From assembly GCF_001010285.1 (NCBI RefSeq), contig NZ_CP011104.1, positions 4,216,001 through 4,280,000 on the forward strand: a DNA stretch of 64,000 nt. Direction: 5' to 3'. Positions 1 through 7,751 of this stretch are shown here, piece after piece. The position numbers and the translations under genes were made by a program. The number at the start of each line of letters is the position of its first letter. The first letter of the stretch is position 1. The notes below the pieces were generated by a model. It saw only the letters and a program-made list of their open reading frames with translations. It made no database searches and had not been told where the DNA came from. Source of the DNA: Photorhabdus thracensis (lineage in GTDB: Bacteria > Pseudomonadota > Gammaproteobacteria > Enterobacterales > Enterobacteriaceae).

Positions 1-1866
1 TATGCAATGCGCAAGAAATCGGTTGGATTACTGGGTAACAGTAAAGGTGCGGCGAAACCGATCCCCTTTGTGGAAGATACGTGTGTGCCTCCACAGTATC
101 TTGCTGATTATATTGCTGAATTCCGCCAGTTACTGGATAGCCATCAGTTGAATTATGGTATGTTTGGTCATGTAGATGCTGGTGTGTTGCACGTTCGGCC
201 AGCACTGGATATGTGCGATCCGCAGCAAGAGATACTGATGAAACAAATTTCTGATGAAATTGTCAGTCTCACCGCCCGTTATGGCGGTTTGTTGTGGGGA
301 GAACATGGTAAAGGTTTTCGGGCTGAATATAGTCTGGAATTTTTCGGCAGCATTTTGTATGAGGAGTTGCGCCGGATAAAGGCGGCCTTTGACCCGGATA
401 ATCGCTTGAATCCGGGTAAGATCTGCCCACCGATTGGTGTGGATGCACCAATGATGAAAATTGATGCCGTCAAGCGGGGGACTTATGACCGGACAATCCC
501 GGTCAATGTAAGAAATACATTCCGTGGTGCGATGGAATGTAATGGTAATGGGCTGTGTTTTAATTTCGATGTGAAAAGCCCGATGTGCCCGTCAATGAAA
601 ATTAGCCGGCAGCGTATCCATTCACCGAAAGGGCGGGCAACATTAGTGCGTGAATGGCTTCGGCTTTTGACCGAACAGGGTATGGATCCGCAACTGTTGA
701 AGCAGGGATTGGAACAAAAACGGCCAAGCCTGCGTGGTCTGATTGAAAAGACGCGTAATAGTTGGCAAGCATGGCGTGGAGAGTATGACTTCTCCCATGA
801 AGTAAAAGAGGCGATGTCTGGTTGTTTGGCATGTAAAGCCTGCTCAACACAGTGTCCGATCAAAATTGATGTGCCGTCATTTCGTGCACGTTTTCTTGAG
901 TTATATCACGGTCGCTATCTCCGTCCTGTGCGTGATTATATTGTGGCAGCTGCGGAAAGTAGTACGCCATTAATGGCTAAAGCGCCGCGAGCATTTAATT
1001 TTTTCCTGAAACAGTCGTGGGTGCAGGAATTGAGCCGCCGGACTGTCGGGATGGTGGATCTCCCCTTGTTATCCAGTCCGACATTGCACCAACAGCTTGC
1101 TGGTCATTACGCGCTTTCGACCACACTGGAACAGCTTGAAAAAATGGATCAGTCTTATCGTAACGGGTATGTGTTGATTGTTCAGGATCCGTTCACCAGT
1201 TATTACGATGCGAAAGTAGTGGCTGATTTTGCCCGTCTGGTGGAAAAATTGGGATATAAGCCGGTATTGCTGCCATTTTCTCCTAACGGTAAAGCCCAAC
1301 ATATCAAAGGTTTTTTATCTCGCTTTGCTAAAACGGCCAAAAAAACGTCAGATTTTCTCAATCGGGTATTTGAGCTGGGTATCCCTATGGTCGGTGTCGA
1401 TCCTGCATTGGTACTGTGCTATCGGGATGAATACAAAGAAATTCTCGGAGAGCAGCGTGGTAAGTTTGAGGTTCAGCTTGTTCACGAATGGCTGATCAAC
1501 ACCTTACCGGAGAAAAAGGGTAATCAGGCCGTGTCCGGTGATAAATGGTATCTGTTTGGACATTGTACGGAAGTGACTATGCTACCAGGCAGTAGTAAAC
1601 AGTGGGAAAAAATTTTCCAGCGGTTGGGTAGTAAGCTGGATAATATCAGTGTAGGCTGCTGTGGCATGGCTGGAACATATGGTCATGAAAACAAAAACAT
1701 AAAACACTCTATTGGTATCTATAAATTATCCTGGCAACCTGCCTTGCAGAAATTACCTCTGGAGCGTTGCCTGAGTTCCGGTTATTCCTGCCGCAGTCAG
1801 GTTAAGCGGGTAGAAGGGCAAGTACTTAAGCATCCGTTGCAAGCTTTATTGGAGATAATCCCATGA
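1..1866 (+). CDS. ydiJ: YdiJ, FAD/Fe-S oxidoreductase (3' part)
   Basis: The reading frame is open at base 1, so only the C-terminal part (about 620 residues) of a protein that is usually near 1,000 residues is present. The visible part begins in the C-terminal segment of the FAD-linked oxidase domain (NYGMFGHVDAGVLHVRP; GEHGKGFRAEY). A ferredoxin-like Cys cluster follows (CLACKACSTQCP, bases about 820-860), and the protein ends in a CCG-type cysteine-rich domain (VGCCGMAGTYGHE). The family is a D-2-hydroxyacid (D-lactate/D-2-hydroxyglutarate type) dehydrogenase, membrane-associated or cytosolic. The stop overlaps the start of menI (ATGA), so the two are probably co-transcribed, as in E. coli. 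The exact substrate cannot be read from the sequence. Confidence 0.9.
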   Translation, partial: YAMRKKSVGLLGNSKGAAKPIPFVEDTCVPPQYLADYIAEFRQLLDSHQLNYGMFGHVDAGVLHVRPALDMCDPQQEILMKQISDEIVSLTARYGGLLWGEHGKGFRAEYSLEFFGSILYEELRRIKAAFDPDNRLNPGKICPPIGVDAPMMKIDAVKRGTYDRTIPVNVRNTFRGAMECNGNGLCFNFDVKSPMCPSMKISRQRIHSPKGRATLVREWLRLLTEQGMDPQLLKQGLEQKRPSLRGLIEKTRNSWQAWRGEYDFSHEVKEAMSGCLACKACSTQCPIKIDVPSFRARFLELYHGRYLRPVRDYIVAAAESSTPLMAKAPRAFNFFLKQSWVQELSRRTVGMVDLPLLSSPTLHQQLAGHYALSTTLEQLEKMDQSYRNGYVLIVQDPFTSYYDAKVVADFARLVEKLGYKPVLLPFSPNGKAQHIKGFLSRFAKTAKKTSDFLNRVFELGIPMVGVDPALVLCYRDEYKEILGEQRGKFEVQLVHEWLINTLPEKKGNQAVSGDKWYLFGHCTEVTMLPGSSKQWEKIFQRLGSKLDNISVGCCGMAGTYGHENKNIKHSIGIYKLSWQPALQKLPLERCLSSGYSCRSQVKRVEGQVLKHPLQALLEIIP

Positions 1867-2279
1867 TTTGGAAACGTGATATTGGACTGGATAGCCTGAA
1901 TCAAGTAAATAGCCAATGTATGATGGGCCATCTGGGCATAAAAATCACGCATATCGGTGATGATTTTATTGAAGGCACAATGCCGGTTGACTATCGTACC
2001 CGTCAGCCGTTTGGTTTATTACATGGCGGGGCATCTGTTGTACTGGCAGAATCACTCGGTTCTTTGGCTGGGTATCTCTGTTCCGAAGGTGAGAAAAAAG
2101 TTGTTGGGCTGGAAATCAATGCCAACCATATCCGGTCTGTTCGCAGTGGCGAAGTTAAAGGGGTGTGTAAGCCCCTGCATATTGGCCGTAATCACCAGGT
2201 ATGGCGAATCGATATTTTTGATGAACGTCAACACCTGTGTTGCACTTCCCGGTTAACTACTTCAGTGTTGCCTGGATAA
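1863..2279 (+). CDS. menI: 1,4-dihydroxy-2-naphthoyl-CoA hydrolase (hotdog thioesterase)
   Basis: This 138-residue protein matches the length and pattern of the YdiI/MenI hotdog-fold thioesterases. It shows FGLLHGGASVVLAESLGS, which carries the catalytic Glu on the hot-dog helix, and VGLEINANHIRSV further on. MenI hydrolyses DHNA-CoA to DHNA in menaquinone synthesis and acts on other aryl-CoA substrates. The ATG overlaps the ydiJ stop by 4 bases (translational coupling), the same arrangement as in E. coli. It is the last syntenic gene before the accessory island; the next conserved gene, sufA, starts 12 kb away. Confidence 0.92.
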   Translation: MIWKRDIGLDSLNQVNSQCMMGHLGIKITHIGDDFIEGTMPVDYRTRQPFGLLHGGASVVLAESLGSLAGYLCSEGEKKVVGLEINANHIRSVRSGEVKGVCKPLHIGRNHQVWRIDIFDERQHLCCTSRLTTSVLPG

Positions 2280-2670
2280 AATAATAGTAGGTTATTTTTC
2301 TATGGATTAATAACCTACTCATTAAGTGAAAAAGTTATTTTTCTATGTATTAAATTTAGTTGTGATAGTCTTCGTGATTATAGCTTTTATCGATATTTTT
2401 ATAATATTATTGCTTATGTGATCTCCTTATATATTTGATTAATTTAAATGTCGAATGGAATGGATATGGTGAATTGTATTAAAAAGATTAATATCGAAAT
2501 AGATAAAAACTTCCTTTTATTCAAATCTATAAAATCTGGGATATATTAATGAGTGCTAAAATTTCAGCGGTTTTAATTTGTGTCATTTCCTATAGATATA
2601 GGTATTTTACTTTGGTATATTCTGGGCGGGCGCTTGAGACTATCTGTCTCTGGCGTGCTGGAGCGGATAG

Positions 2671-2735
2671 AAGAAAGCCCCGAGTGATTTTTCAATCAAC
2701 CAGAGGCCTATCTATGCTTTGCAACATAAGATTAG
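2671..2735 (-). ncRNA. Sok-like antisense RNA, copy 1 (ends approximate)
   Basis: On the minus strand the block 2677-2708 can fold into a G/C-rich hairpin closed by GGCCTC and GGGGC and followed by TTTCTTC, which resembles the terminator hairpin of SokC. It is antisense to the mok start region, so it should block mok and, through coupling, hok. The 5' end is a guess. This copy has CCAG where copies 3-5 have CCCG, a single change in one arm. It belongs to the GAG/CCC hairpin class. Confidence 0.65.
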
Positions 2736-2770
2736 CCTCTTACACGCCGAAAGGCAAGGAGACGCTAACC

Positions 2771-2920
2771 ATGAAACAGCAAAAAGCGATATTTATCGCC
2801 ATCGTTATTTGTATTGCCGCTTTAGCGGCTGTACTGGTCACGAGGAAAGACCTCTGTGAGGTTCGCATCCGAAGCGGCCAAACGGAGGTTGCTGTTTTCA
2901 TGGATTACGAACCCAGGTAA
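2771..2920 (+). CDS. Hok-family toxin, copy 1
   Basis: This 49-residue toxin begins MKQQKAIFIAI, has one membrane segment (residues about 6-22) and the conserved TRKDLCEVRIRSGQTEV tail. It resembles E. coli HokC (Gef) closely. Hok peptides insert in the inner membrane and depolarise it. The upstream in-frame ATG at 2714 opens a 68-codon mok-like frame that covers hok; in HokC loci translation of mok couples to hok. GGAG lies 9 bases before the hok ATG. The stop is followed by a stem of GGCGGGG and CCCCGCC. Function is inferred from family similarity. Confidence 0.88.
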   Translation: MKQQKAIFIAIVICIAALAAVLVTRKDLCEVRIRSGQTEVAVFMDYEPR

Positions 2921-3056
2921 GAGCAACGGCGGGGAGCAATCCCCGCCATCTCTTGTTGTTGAACATGGCTCTCAAGCGCCCGATTACCAACTCTTAATTG
3001 CTATCCCGTCATTTTATTTATATTTTTATAATATTATTGCTTATTTGATCTGCTTA

Positions 3057-3165
3057 TATACTCAAGATGCTTCAAAGTGCATGTTTGAAAAACGGTTATA
3101 TTGTTGAATTTAAATGTTTTTATGTCTGACGGCTCAAGCATCTTGAAGTTCATTCGGTATATATT
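3057..3165. repeat. Inverted-repeat (MITE-like) insertion in the hok array
   Basis: Compared with the other units, the spacer between hok copies 1 and 2 carries about 105 extra bases. The inserted piece has terminal inverted repeats (CTCAAGATGCTTCAA on the left; TTCAAGATGCTTGAG read from the right on the other strand). It is bounded by TATA on both sides at the place where other units read CTTATATATTTG. It has no coding capacity. Its ends resemble those of the 82-bp elements at 42259 and 59084 (TATACC...TTCAAG..GC), so it may be a diverged member of the same family. Confidence 0.7.
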
Positions 3166-3400
3166 TGATGAATTTAAATGTCGAGTGGAATGGATATGGT
3201 GAATTATATTAAAAGGATTAATATCGAAATAGATAAAAACTTCCTTTTATTCAAATCTATAAACGTCGGGGTATATTAATGAGTGCTAAAATTCCAGCAG
3301 TTTTAATTTGTGTCATTTCCTATAGATATAGGTATTTTGCTTTGGTATATTCTGGGCGGGCGCTTGAGACTATCTGTCTCTGGCGTGCTGGAGCGGATAG

Positions 3401-3467
3401 AAGAAAGCCCCAAATGATCTTTCAATCAATTTGAGGCCCAATCTAATGCTTCACAACATAAGATTAG
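3401..3467 (-). ncRNA. Sok-like antisense RNA, copy 2 (ends approximate)
   Basis: The hairpin block is 3407-3438. Where copies 1 and 3-5 have CCCCGAGTGAT and ATCAACCCGAGG, this copy has CCCCAAATGAT and ATCAATTTGAGG. The three changed bases in each arm still pair, so the stem is kept while its sequence differs. The 5' end of the RNA is not determined. Confidence 0.65.
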
Positions 3468-3502
3468 CCTCTTACACGCCGAAAGGCAAGGAGACGCTAA
3501 CC

Positions 3503-3652
3503 ATGAAACAGCAAAAAGCGATATTTATCGCCATCGTTATTTGTATTGCCGCTTTAGCGGCTGTGTTGGTCACGAGGAAAGACCTCTGTGAGGTTCGCAT
3601 CCGAAGCGGCCAAACGGAGGTTGCTGTTTTCATGGATTACGAACCCAGGTAA
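3503..3652 (+). CDS. Hok-family toxin, copy 2
   Basis: This 49-residue protein is identical in sequence to copies 1, 3 and 5. It has a single transmembrane helix and then the TRKDLCEVRIRSGQTEV tail of HokC-type toxins. The mok-like start is ATG 3446. Its antitoxin hairpin belongs to the second class (AAA/TTT), shared only with copy 6. The intact frame and matching upstream elements argue that the cassette could be active. Confidence 0.88.
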   Translation: MKQQKAIFIAIVICIAALAAVLVTRKDLCEVRIRSGQTEVAVFMDYEPR

Positions 3653-4029
3653 GAGCAACGGCGGGGAGCAATCTCCGCCATCTCTTGTTGTTGAACATGG
3701 CTCTCAAGCGCCCGATTACCAACTCTTAATTGCTATCCTGTCATTTTATTTATATTTTTATAATATCATTGCTTATTTGATCTGCTTATATATTTGATGA
3801 ATTTAAATATCGAGTGGAATGGATATGGAGAATTATATTAAAAGGATTAATATCGAAATAGATAAAAATTTCCTTTTATTAAAATCTATAAACGTAGGGA
3901 TATATTAATGAGCGCTAAAATTTCAGCGGTTTTAATTTGTGCCATTTCCTATAGATATAGGTATTTTACTTTGGTATATTCTGGGCGGGCGCTTGAGACT
4001 ATCTGTCTCTGGCGTGCTGGAGCGGATAG

Positions 4030-4094
4030 AAGAAAGCCCCGAGTGATTTTTCAATCAACCCGAGGCCTATCTATGCTTTGCAACATAAGATTAG
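4030..4094 (-). ncRNA. Sok-like antisense RNA, copy 3 (ends approximate)
   Basis: The hairpin block is 4036-4067 on the minus strand, with GGCCTCGGGTTGATTG in one arm and ATCACTCGGGGC in the other, then TTTCTTC. This is the form closest to E. coli SokC and belongs to the GAG/CCC class. The RNA ends are inferred. Confidence 0.65.
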
Positions 4095-4129
4095 CCTCTT
4101 ACACGCCGAAAGGCAAGGAGACGCTAACC

Positions 4130-4279
4130 ATGAAACAGCAAAAAGCGATATTTATCGCCATCGTTATTTGTATTGCCGCTTTAGCGGCTGTGCTGGTCAC
4201 GAGGAAAGACCTCTGTGAGGTTCGCATCCGAAGCGGTCAAACGGAGGTTGCTGTTTTCATGGATTACGAACCCAGGTAA
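4130..4279 (+). CDS. Hok-family toxin, copy 3
   Basis: A 49-residue HokC-like toxin with the same protein sequence as copies 1, 2 and 5. The mok-like ATG is at 4073, 57 bases upstream and in frame. Its leader starts MLCNIRLASYTPKGK, as in copy 1. The GC-rich stem-loop after the stop is present. Confidence 0.88.
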   Translation: MKQQKAIFIAIVICIAALAAVLVTRKDLCEVRIRSGQTEVAVFMDYEPR

Positions 4280-4656
4280 GAGCAACGGCGGGGAGCAATC
4301 TCCGCCATCTCTTGTTGTTGAACATGGCTCTCAAGCGCCCGATTACCAACTCTTAATTGCTATCCCGTCATTTTATTTATATTTTTATAATATCATTGCT
4401 TATTTGAGCTGCTTATATATTTGATGAATTCAAATATCGAGTGGAATGGATATGGTGAATTATATTAAAAGGATTAATATCGAAATAGATAAAAACTTCC
4501 TTTTATTCAAATCTATAAACATCGGGATATATTAATGAGTGCTAAAATTCCAGCAGTTTTAATTTGTGTCATTTCCTATAGATATAGGTATTTTGCTTTG
4601 GTATATTCTGGGCGGGCGCTTGAGACTATCTGTCTCTGGCGTGCTGGAGCGGATAG

Positions 4657-4723
4657 AAGAAAGCCCCGAGTGATTTTTCAATCAACCCGAGGCCTATCCT
4701 TATGCTCAACAACATAAGATTAG
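4657..4723 (-). ncRNA. Sok-like antisense RNA, copy 4 (ends approximate)
   Basis: The hairpin block is 4663-4694 and is identical in the stem to copy 3. The region between the hairpin and the mok ATG differs slightly (CTATCCTTATGC), which would change the 5' tail of the antisense RNA. The ends are inferred. Confidence 0.6.
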
Positions 4724-4758
4724 CCTCTTACACGCCGAAAGGCAAGGAGACGCTAACC

Positions 4759-4911
4759 ATGAAACAGCAAAAAGCGGTACTTATCGCTATTATCGTTATC
4801 TGTGTTGCCGCTTTAGCGGCTGTGCTGGTCACGAGGAAGGATCTCTGTGAGGTTCGCATCCGAAGCGGCCAAACGGAGGTTGCTGTTTTCATGGATTACG
4901 AACCCAGGTAA
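4759..4911 (+). CDS. Hok-family toxin, copy 4 (50-residue variant)
   Basis: This copy has 50 residues and reads MKQQKAVLIAIIVICVAALA in the membrane segment, one residue longer and closer to E. coli HokC than copies 1-3 and 5. Only copy 6 shares this variant. The mok-like start is ATG 4702. The cytoplasmic or periplasmic tail is unchanged. The intact variant suggests two toxin subtypes in the array. Confidence 0.88.
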   Translation: MKQQKAVLIAIIVICVAALAAVLVTRKDLCEVRIRSGQTEVAVFMDYEPR

Positions 4912-5288
4912 GAGCAACGGCGGGGAGCAATCCCCGCCATCTCTTGTTGTTGAACATGGCTCTCAAGCGCCCGATTACCAACTCTTAATTGCTATCCCGT
5001 CATTTTATTTATATTGTTATAATATCATTACTTATTTGAGCTGCTTATATATTTGATGAATTTAAATGTCGAGTGGAATGGATATGGAGAATTATATTAA
5101 AAGGATTAATATCGAAATAGATAAAAACTTCCTTTTATTCATATCTATAAACGCCGGGATATATTAATTAATGCTAAAATTTCAGCGGTTTTAATTTGTG
5201 TCATTTCCTATAGATATAGGTATTTTGCTTTGGTATATTCTGGGCGGGCGCTTGAGACTATCTGTCTCTGGCGTGCTGGAGCGGATAG

Positions 5289-5355
5289 AAGAAAGCCCCG
5301 AGTGATTTTTCAATCAACCCGAGGCCTATCTTTATGCTAGACAACATAAGATTAG
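5289..5355 (-). ncRNA. Sok-like antisense RNA, copy 5 (ends approximate)
   Basis: The hairpin block is 5295-5326, of the GAG/CCC class and identical in the stem to copies 3 and 4. It lies antisense just upstream of the mok start at 5334. The ends are inferred. Confidence 0.6.
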
Positions 5356-5390
5356 CCTCTTACACGCCGAAAGGCAAGGAGACGCTAACC

Positions 5391-5540
5391 ATGAAACAGC
5401 AAAAAGCGATATTTATCGCCATCGTTATTTGTATTGCCGCTTTAGCGGCTGTGTTGGTCACGAGGAAAGACCTCTGTGAGGTTCGCATCCGAAGCGGCCA
5501 AACGGAGGTTGCTGTTTTCATGGATTACGAACCCAGGTAA
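5391..5540 (+). CDS. Hok-family toxin, copy 5
   Basis: A 49-residue HokC-like toxin with the same protein sequence as copies 1-3. The mok-like ATG is at 5334 (MLDNIRL). An IS630 element sits 140 bases after the stop, in the spacer towards copy 6, so the coding part is not affected. Confidence 0.88.
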   Translation: MKQQKAIFIAIVICIAALAAVLVTRKDLCEVRIRSGQTEVAVFMDYEPR

Positions 5541-5680
5541 GAGCAACGGCGGGGAGCAATCCCCGCCATCTCTTGTTGTTGAACATGGCTCTCAAGCGCC
5601 CGATTACCAACTCTTAATTGCTATCCCGTCATTTTATTTATATTTTTATAATATCATTGCTTATTTGATCTGCTTATATA

Positions 5681-6830
5681 AATAAGATTTCATAATTGTG
5701 CTACACCCATTTTTTGTCTTCCTGGCTTTTGCTGTGATGAAAACGATGCCAAAAAGGCATCGACATAATTCAGTAACTGCCACATAAATTGACAACAATG
5801 ATTTCGCGTTATTGTCTCATGGAGCGATTGCCATAACCGTTCTATTTTATTTAGCCACGGTGAATAGACCGGTAAAAACAACAGGGTAAATTTTGGATGT
5901 CGTGCCAGCCAGTCCTTTACCTTCTGACTTTTATGAATACAGTAGTTATCTAAGATTAATGTGAGGGTTTCCGCATGGGGATATTGATGATTCAGTTCAT
6001 CTAACATTTTGATAAATAAATCAGAATTCTTTTTTATTCCTTTAACATAGATGATTTGCTCTGTTTGGGCATTAAGGCAGCCCGCAAGGTAATGTTTTTC
6101 GTTTTTTCCCGGGGTGATAACCCGTTTTTGTTGTCCTTTGAAGCACCAGTCCGCGCCGATTTTCGGGTTTAAATCAATATCCACCTCATCTTCATAAAAA
6201 ACGGGATGTTTTTCTGAAATGTTCGCTTTGGCTTCCGCGATCTTTGCCATTTTCTCATCGTATTCGGGATCAGGTTGTTTCACTGTGGGTGCCGCTCTAC
6301 GCCAGACAATCCCCACCTGAGCAAAGTAACGATAAAGGACATTTTGCGTCAGAGAGAGGTTGAGTAATTCATTGAGGGTATGAGTCATGAGTTCAAGGCT
6401 CCAGCGAGAGCGGAGATAGCCTAACTTTTGGGGGGATTGCTGTAATAAGAAAAGTAAGAGGTTATAGAGTGGGGAGAGATCCCAGACAACAGGTCGGCCA
6501 ACGGGTAAACTTTCGAGTCCTTCCAGCCCATATAATGTAAACCACTGAACCCAACGATTGACGGAAGAGCGTGCGGCATGAAGGGTCTTGGCGACATAAG
6601 TCACTGTCAATCCTTCATTGAGCATCAATAACGCCGTTAATCGACGGGAATAGTTCTTATCACGGGTTTTATGGATAAGTTTTCTCATTTTCTGGCATTC
6701 ATCTTGAGGTATAGGTGCTATGATAGGCATCACTCAGTCCGTGTTGGGGTTTGGGATTTTTCGCAATTGATCAGATCGCAAAAATCGGACTGAGTTCCCT
6801 CCAAGTGATCTATTATTTTGAAAAGTTATT
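5681..6830 (-). mobile_element. IS630-family insertion sequence, 1,150 bp
   Basis: The boundaries come from comparison with intact hok spacers: CTTATATATTTG in other units is split, with TA at 5679-5680 and again at 6831-6832. The TA duplication is the hallmark of IS630/Tc1 elements. The ends are imperfect inverted repeats: AATAAGATTTCATAATTG on the left and AATAACTTTTCAAAATAA read inward from the right. One transposase gene fills the element on the minus strand. Confidence 0.9.
5690..6733 (-). CDS. IS630-family DDE transposase
   Basis: This 347-residue protein has an N-terminal helix-turn-helix region (GLTVTYVAKTLHAARSSVNR) and a DDE nuclease core with YEDEVDIDLNP, LILDNYCIHKS and PVYSPWLNKIERLW supplying the two Asp and the Glu. 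The frame is intact from a GTG at 6733; an ATG three bases inside (6730) is the more likely start. It moves the surrounding element by cut and paste into TA sites. It interrupts the spacer between hok copies 5 and 6, showing the array existed before insertion. Confidence 0.92.
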   Translation of the reverse strand: MMPIIAPIPQDECQKMRKLIHKTRDKNYSRRLTALLMLNEGLTVTYVAKTLHAARSSVNRWVQWFTLYGLEGLESLPVGRPVVWDLSPLYNLLLFLLQQSPQKLGYLRSRWSLELMTHTLNELLNLSLTQNVLYRYFAQVGIVWRRAAPTVKQPDPEYDEKMAKIAEAKANISEKHPVFYEDEVDIDLNPKIGADWCFKGQQKRVITPGKNEKHYLAGCLNAQTEQIIYVKGIKKNSDLFIKMLDELNHQYPHAETLTLILDNYCIHKSQKVKDWLARHPKFTLLFLPVYSPWLNKIERLWQSLHETITRNHCCQFMWQLLNYVDAFLASFSSQQKPGRQKMGVAQL

Positions 6831-7069
6831 TATTTGATGAATTTAAATGTCGAGTGGAATGGATATGGTGAATTATATTAAAAGGATTAATATCGAAATA
6901 GATAAAAACTTCCTTTTATTCATATCTATAAACGCCGGGATATATTAATTAATGCTAAAATTTCAGCGGTTTTAATTTGTGTTATTTCCTATAGATATAG
7001 GTATTTTGCTTTGGTATATTCTGGGCGGGCGCTTGAGACTATCTGTCTCTGGCGTGCTGGAGCGGATAG

Positions 7070-7137
7070 AAGAAAGCCCCAAATGATCTTTCAATCAATT
7101 TGAGGCCTATTCTTTATGCTTAGCAACATAAGATTAG
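7070..7137 (-). ncRNA. Sok-like antisense RNA, copy 6 (ends approximate)
   Basis: The hairpin block is 7076-7107 and carries the same AAA/TTT paired changes as copy 2. The distal region near the mok start (CTATTCTTTATGC) is its own variant. The ends are inferred. Confidence 0.6.
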
Positions 7138-7172
7138 CCTCTTACACGCCGAAAGGCAAGGAGACGCTAACC

Positions 7173-7325
7173 ATGAAACAGCAAAAAGCGGTACTTATCG
7201 CTATTATCGTTATCTGTGTTGCCGCTTTAGCGGCTGTGCTGGTCACGAGGAAAGACCTCTGTGAGGTTCGCATCCGAAGCGGCCAAACGGAGGTTGCTGT
7301 TTTCATGGATTACGAACCCAGGTAA
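7173..7325 (+). CDS. Hok-family toxin, copy 6 (50-residue variant)
   Basis: This 50-residue protein is identical to copy 4 and ends the array. The mok-like ATG is at 7116 (MLSNIRL). It combines the long toxin variant with the AAA/TTT Sok hairpin, a combination no other copy has. The stem-loop after the stop reads GGCGGGGAGTCATCCCCGCC. Confidence 0.88.
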   Translation: MKQQKAVLIAIIVICVAALAAVLVTRKDLCEVRIRSGQTEVAVFMDYEPR

Positions 7326-7645
7326 GAGCAACGGCGGGGAGTCATCCCCGCCATCTCTTGTTGTTGAACATGGCTCTCAAGCGCCCGATCACCAACTCTG
7401 AATTGCTATCTCGTCATTTTATTCTTCCATATGAAAGGTTAATCTATGGTCACCCTCGTTTTTGCAACACTAATTTTGATGAATTTTGGGCTTGCTTAAA
7501 TCTATCCGGCGTCACTATAGGCAAGGATGCCCGCGCCTCGATGAGTTCCGCGCCTGATGTTCCTAAAAAACCACTCGGCTTTAATAAGCCATCTTAACCT
7601 TTAGGTTTCTCATCAGGCCGATAGGCCGTTCATGTCATCAATTAT
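7326..7645. other. Tail of hok array and unassigned sequence
   Basis: The first 100 bases are the common downstream part of the repeat, ending near 7424. From there to 7645 the sequence is unrelated to the array. I see no convincing gene. A 79-codon open frame (7358-7597) starts inside the repeat tail and has no recognisable motif, so it is not called. Confidence 0.5.
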
Positions 7646-7751
7646 CAGTCTTCGCAAAACCAGTGAGGTAACAGATTATTGACAAAGTGCTGGTTTTTTA
7701 TCCGGCATTTTGTTTTAATTAAGTTCCGTTCACTCAACGGAGCTTGCCACC

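Larger units (their letters stand above)
2390..7424 (+). repeat. Tandem array of six hok/mok/sok cassettes
   Basis: A unit of about 630 bp is repeated six times in direct orientation. The Hok start codons lie at 2771, 3503, 4130, 4759, 5391 and 7173. Spacing is 732, 627, 629, 632 and 1782 bases. The long last gap equals one unit plus a 1,150-bp IS630 element with a TA target duplication; the first is long because of a roughly 105-bp inverted-repeat insertion near 3060-3165. Each unit contains an AT-rich leader, an antisense hairpin block, a mok start, a hok gene and a GC-rich stem-loop after the hok stop. Divergence between units is low, which points to recent amplification or gene conversion. 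Confidence 0.9.

Noticed and set aside
2549..2920. 123-codon frame extending upstream through the hok leader
   Set aside because: The extension is leader sequence shared by the array. Other units have stops or a different start, and HokC-type loci use the mok and hok starts.
2856..5685. Series of 69- to 83-codon frames starting MRFASEAAKRRLLF in each repeat unit
   Set aside because: They overlap the hok 3' end in another phase and read through the downstream hairpin. They repeat because the unit repeats, and no ribosome site or family match is seen.
7358..7597. 79-codon frame after hok copy 6
   Set aside because: It begins in the repeat tail, where other units open a similar frame by chance, and has no ribosome site or motif.
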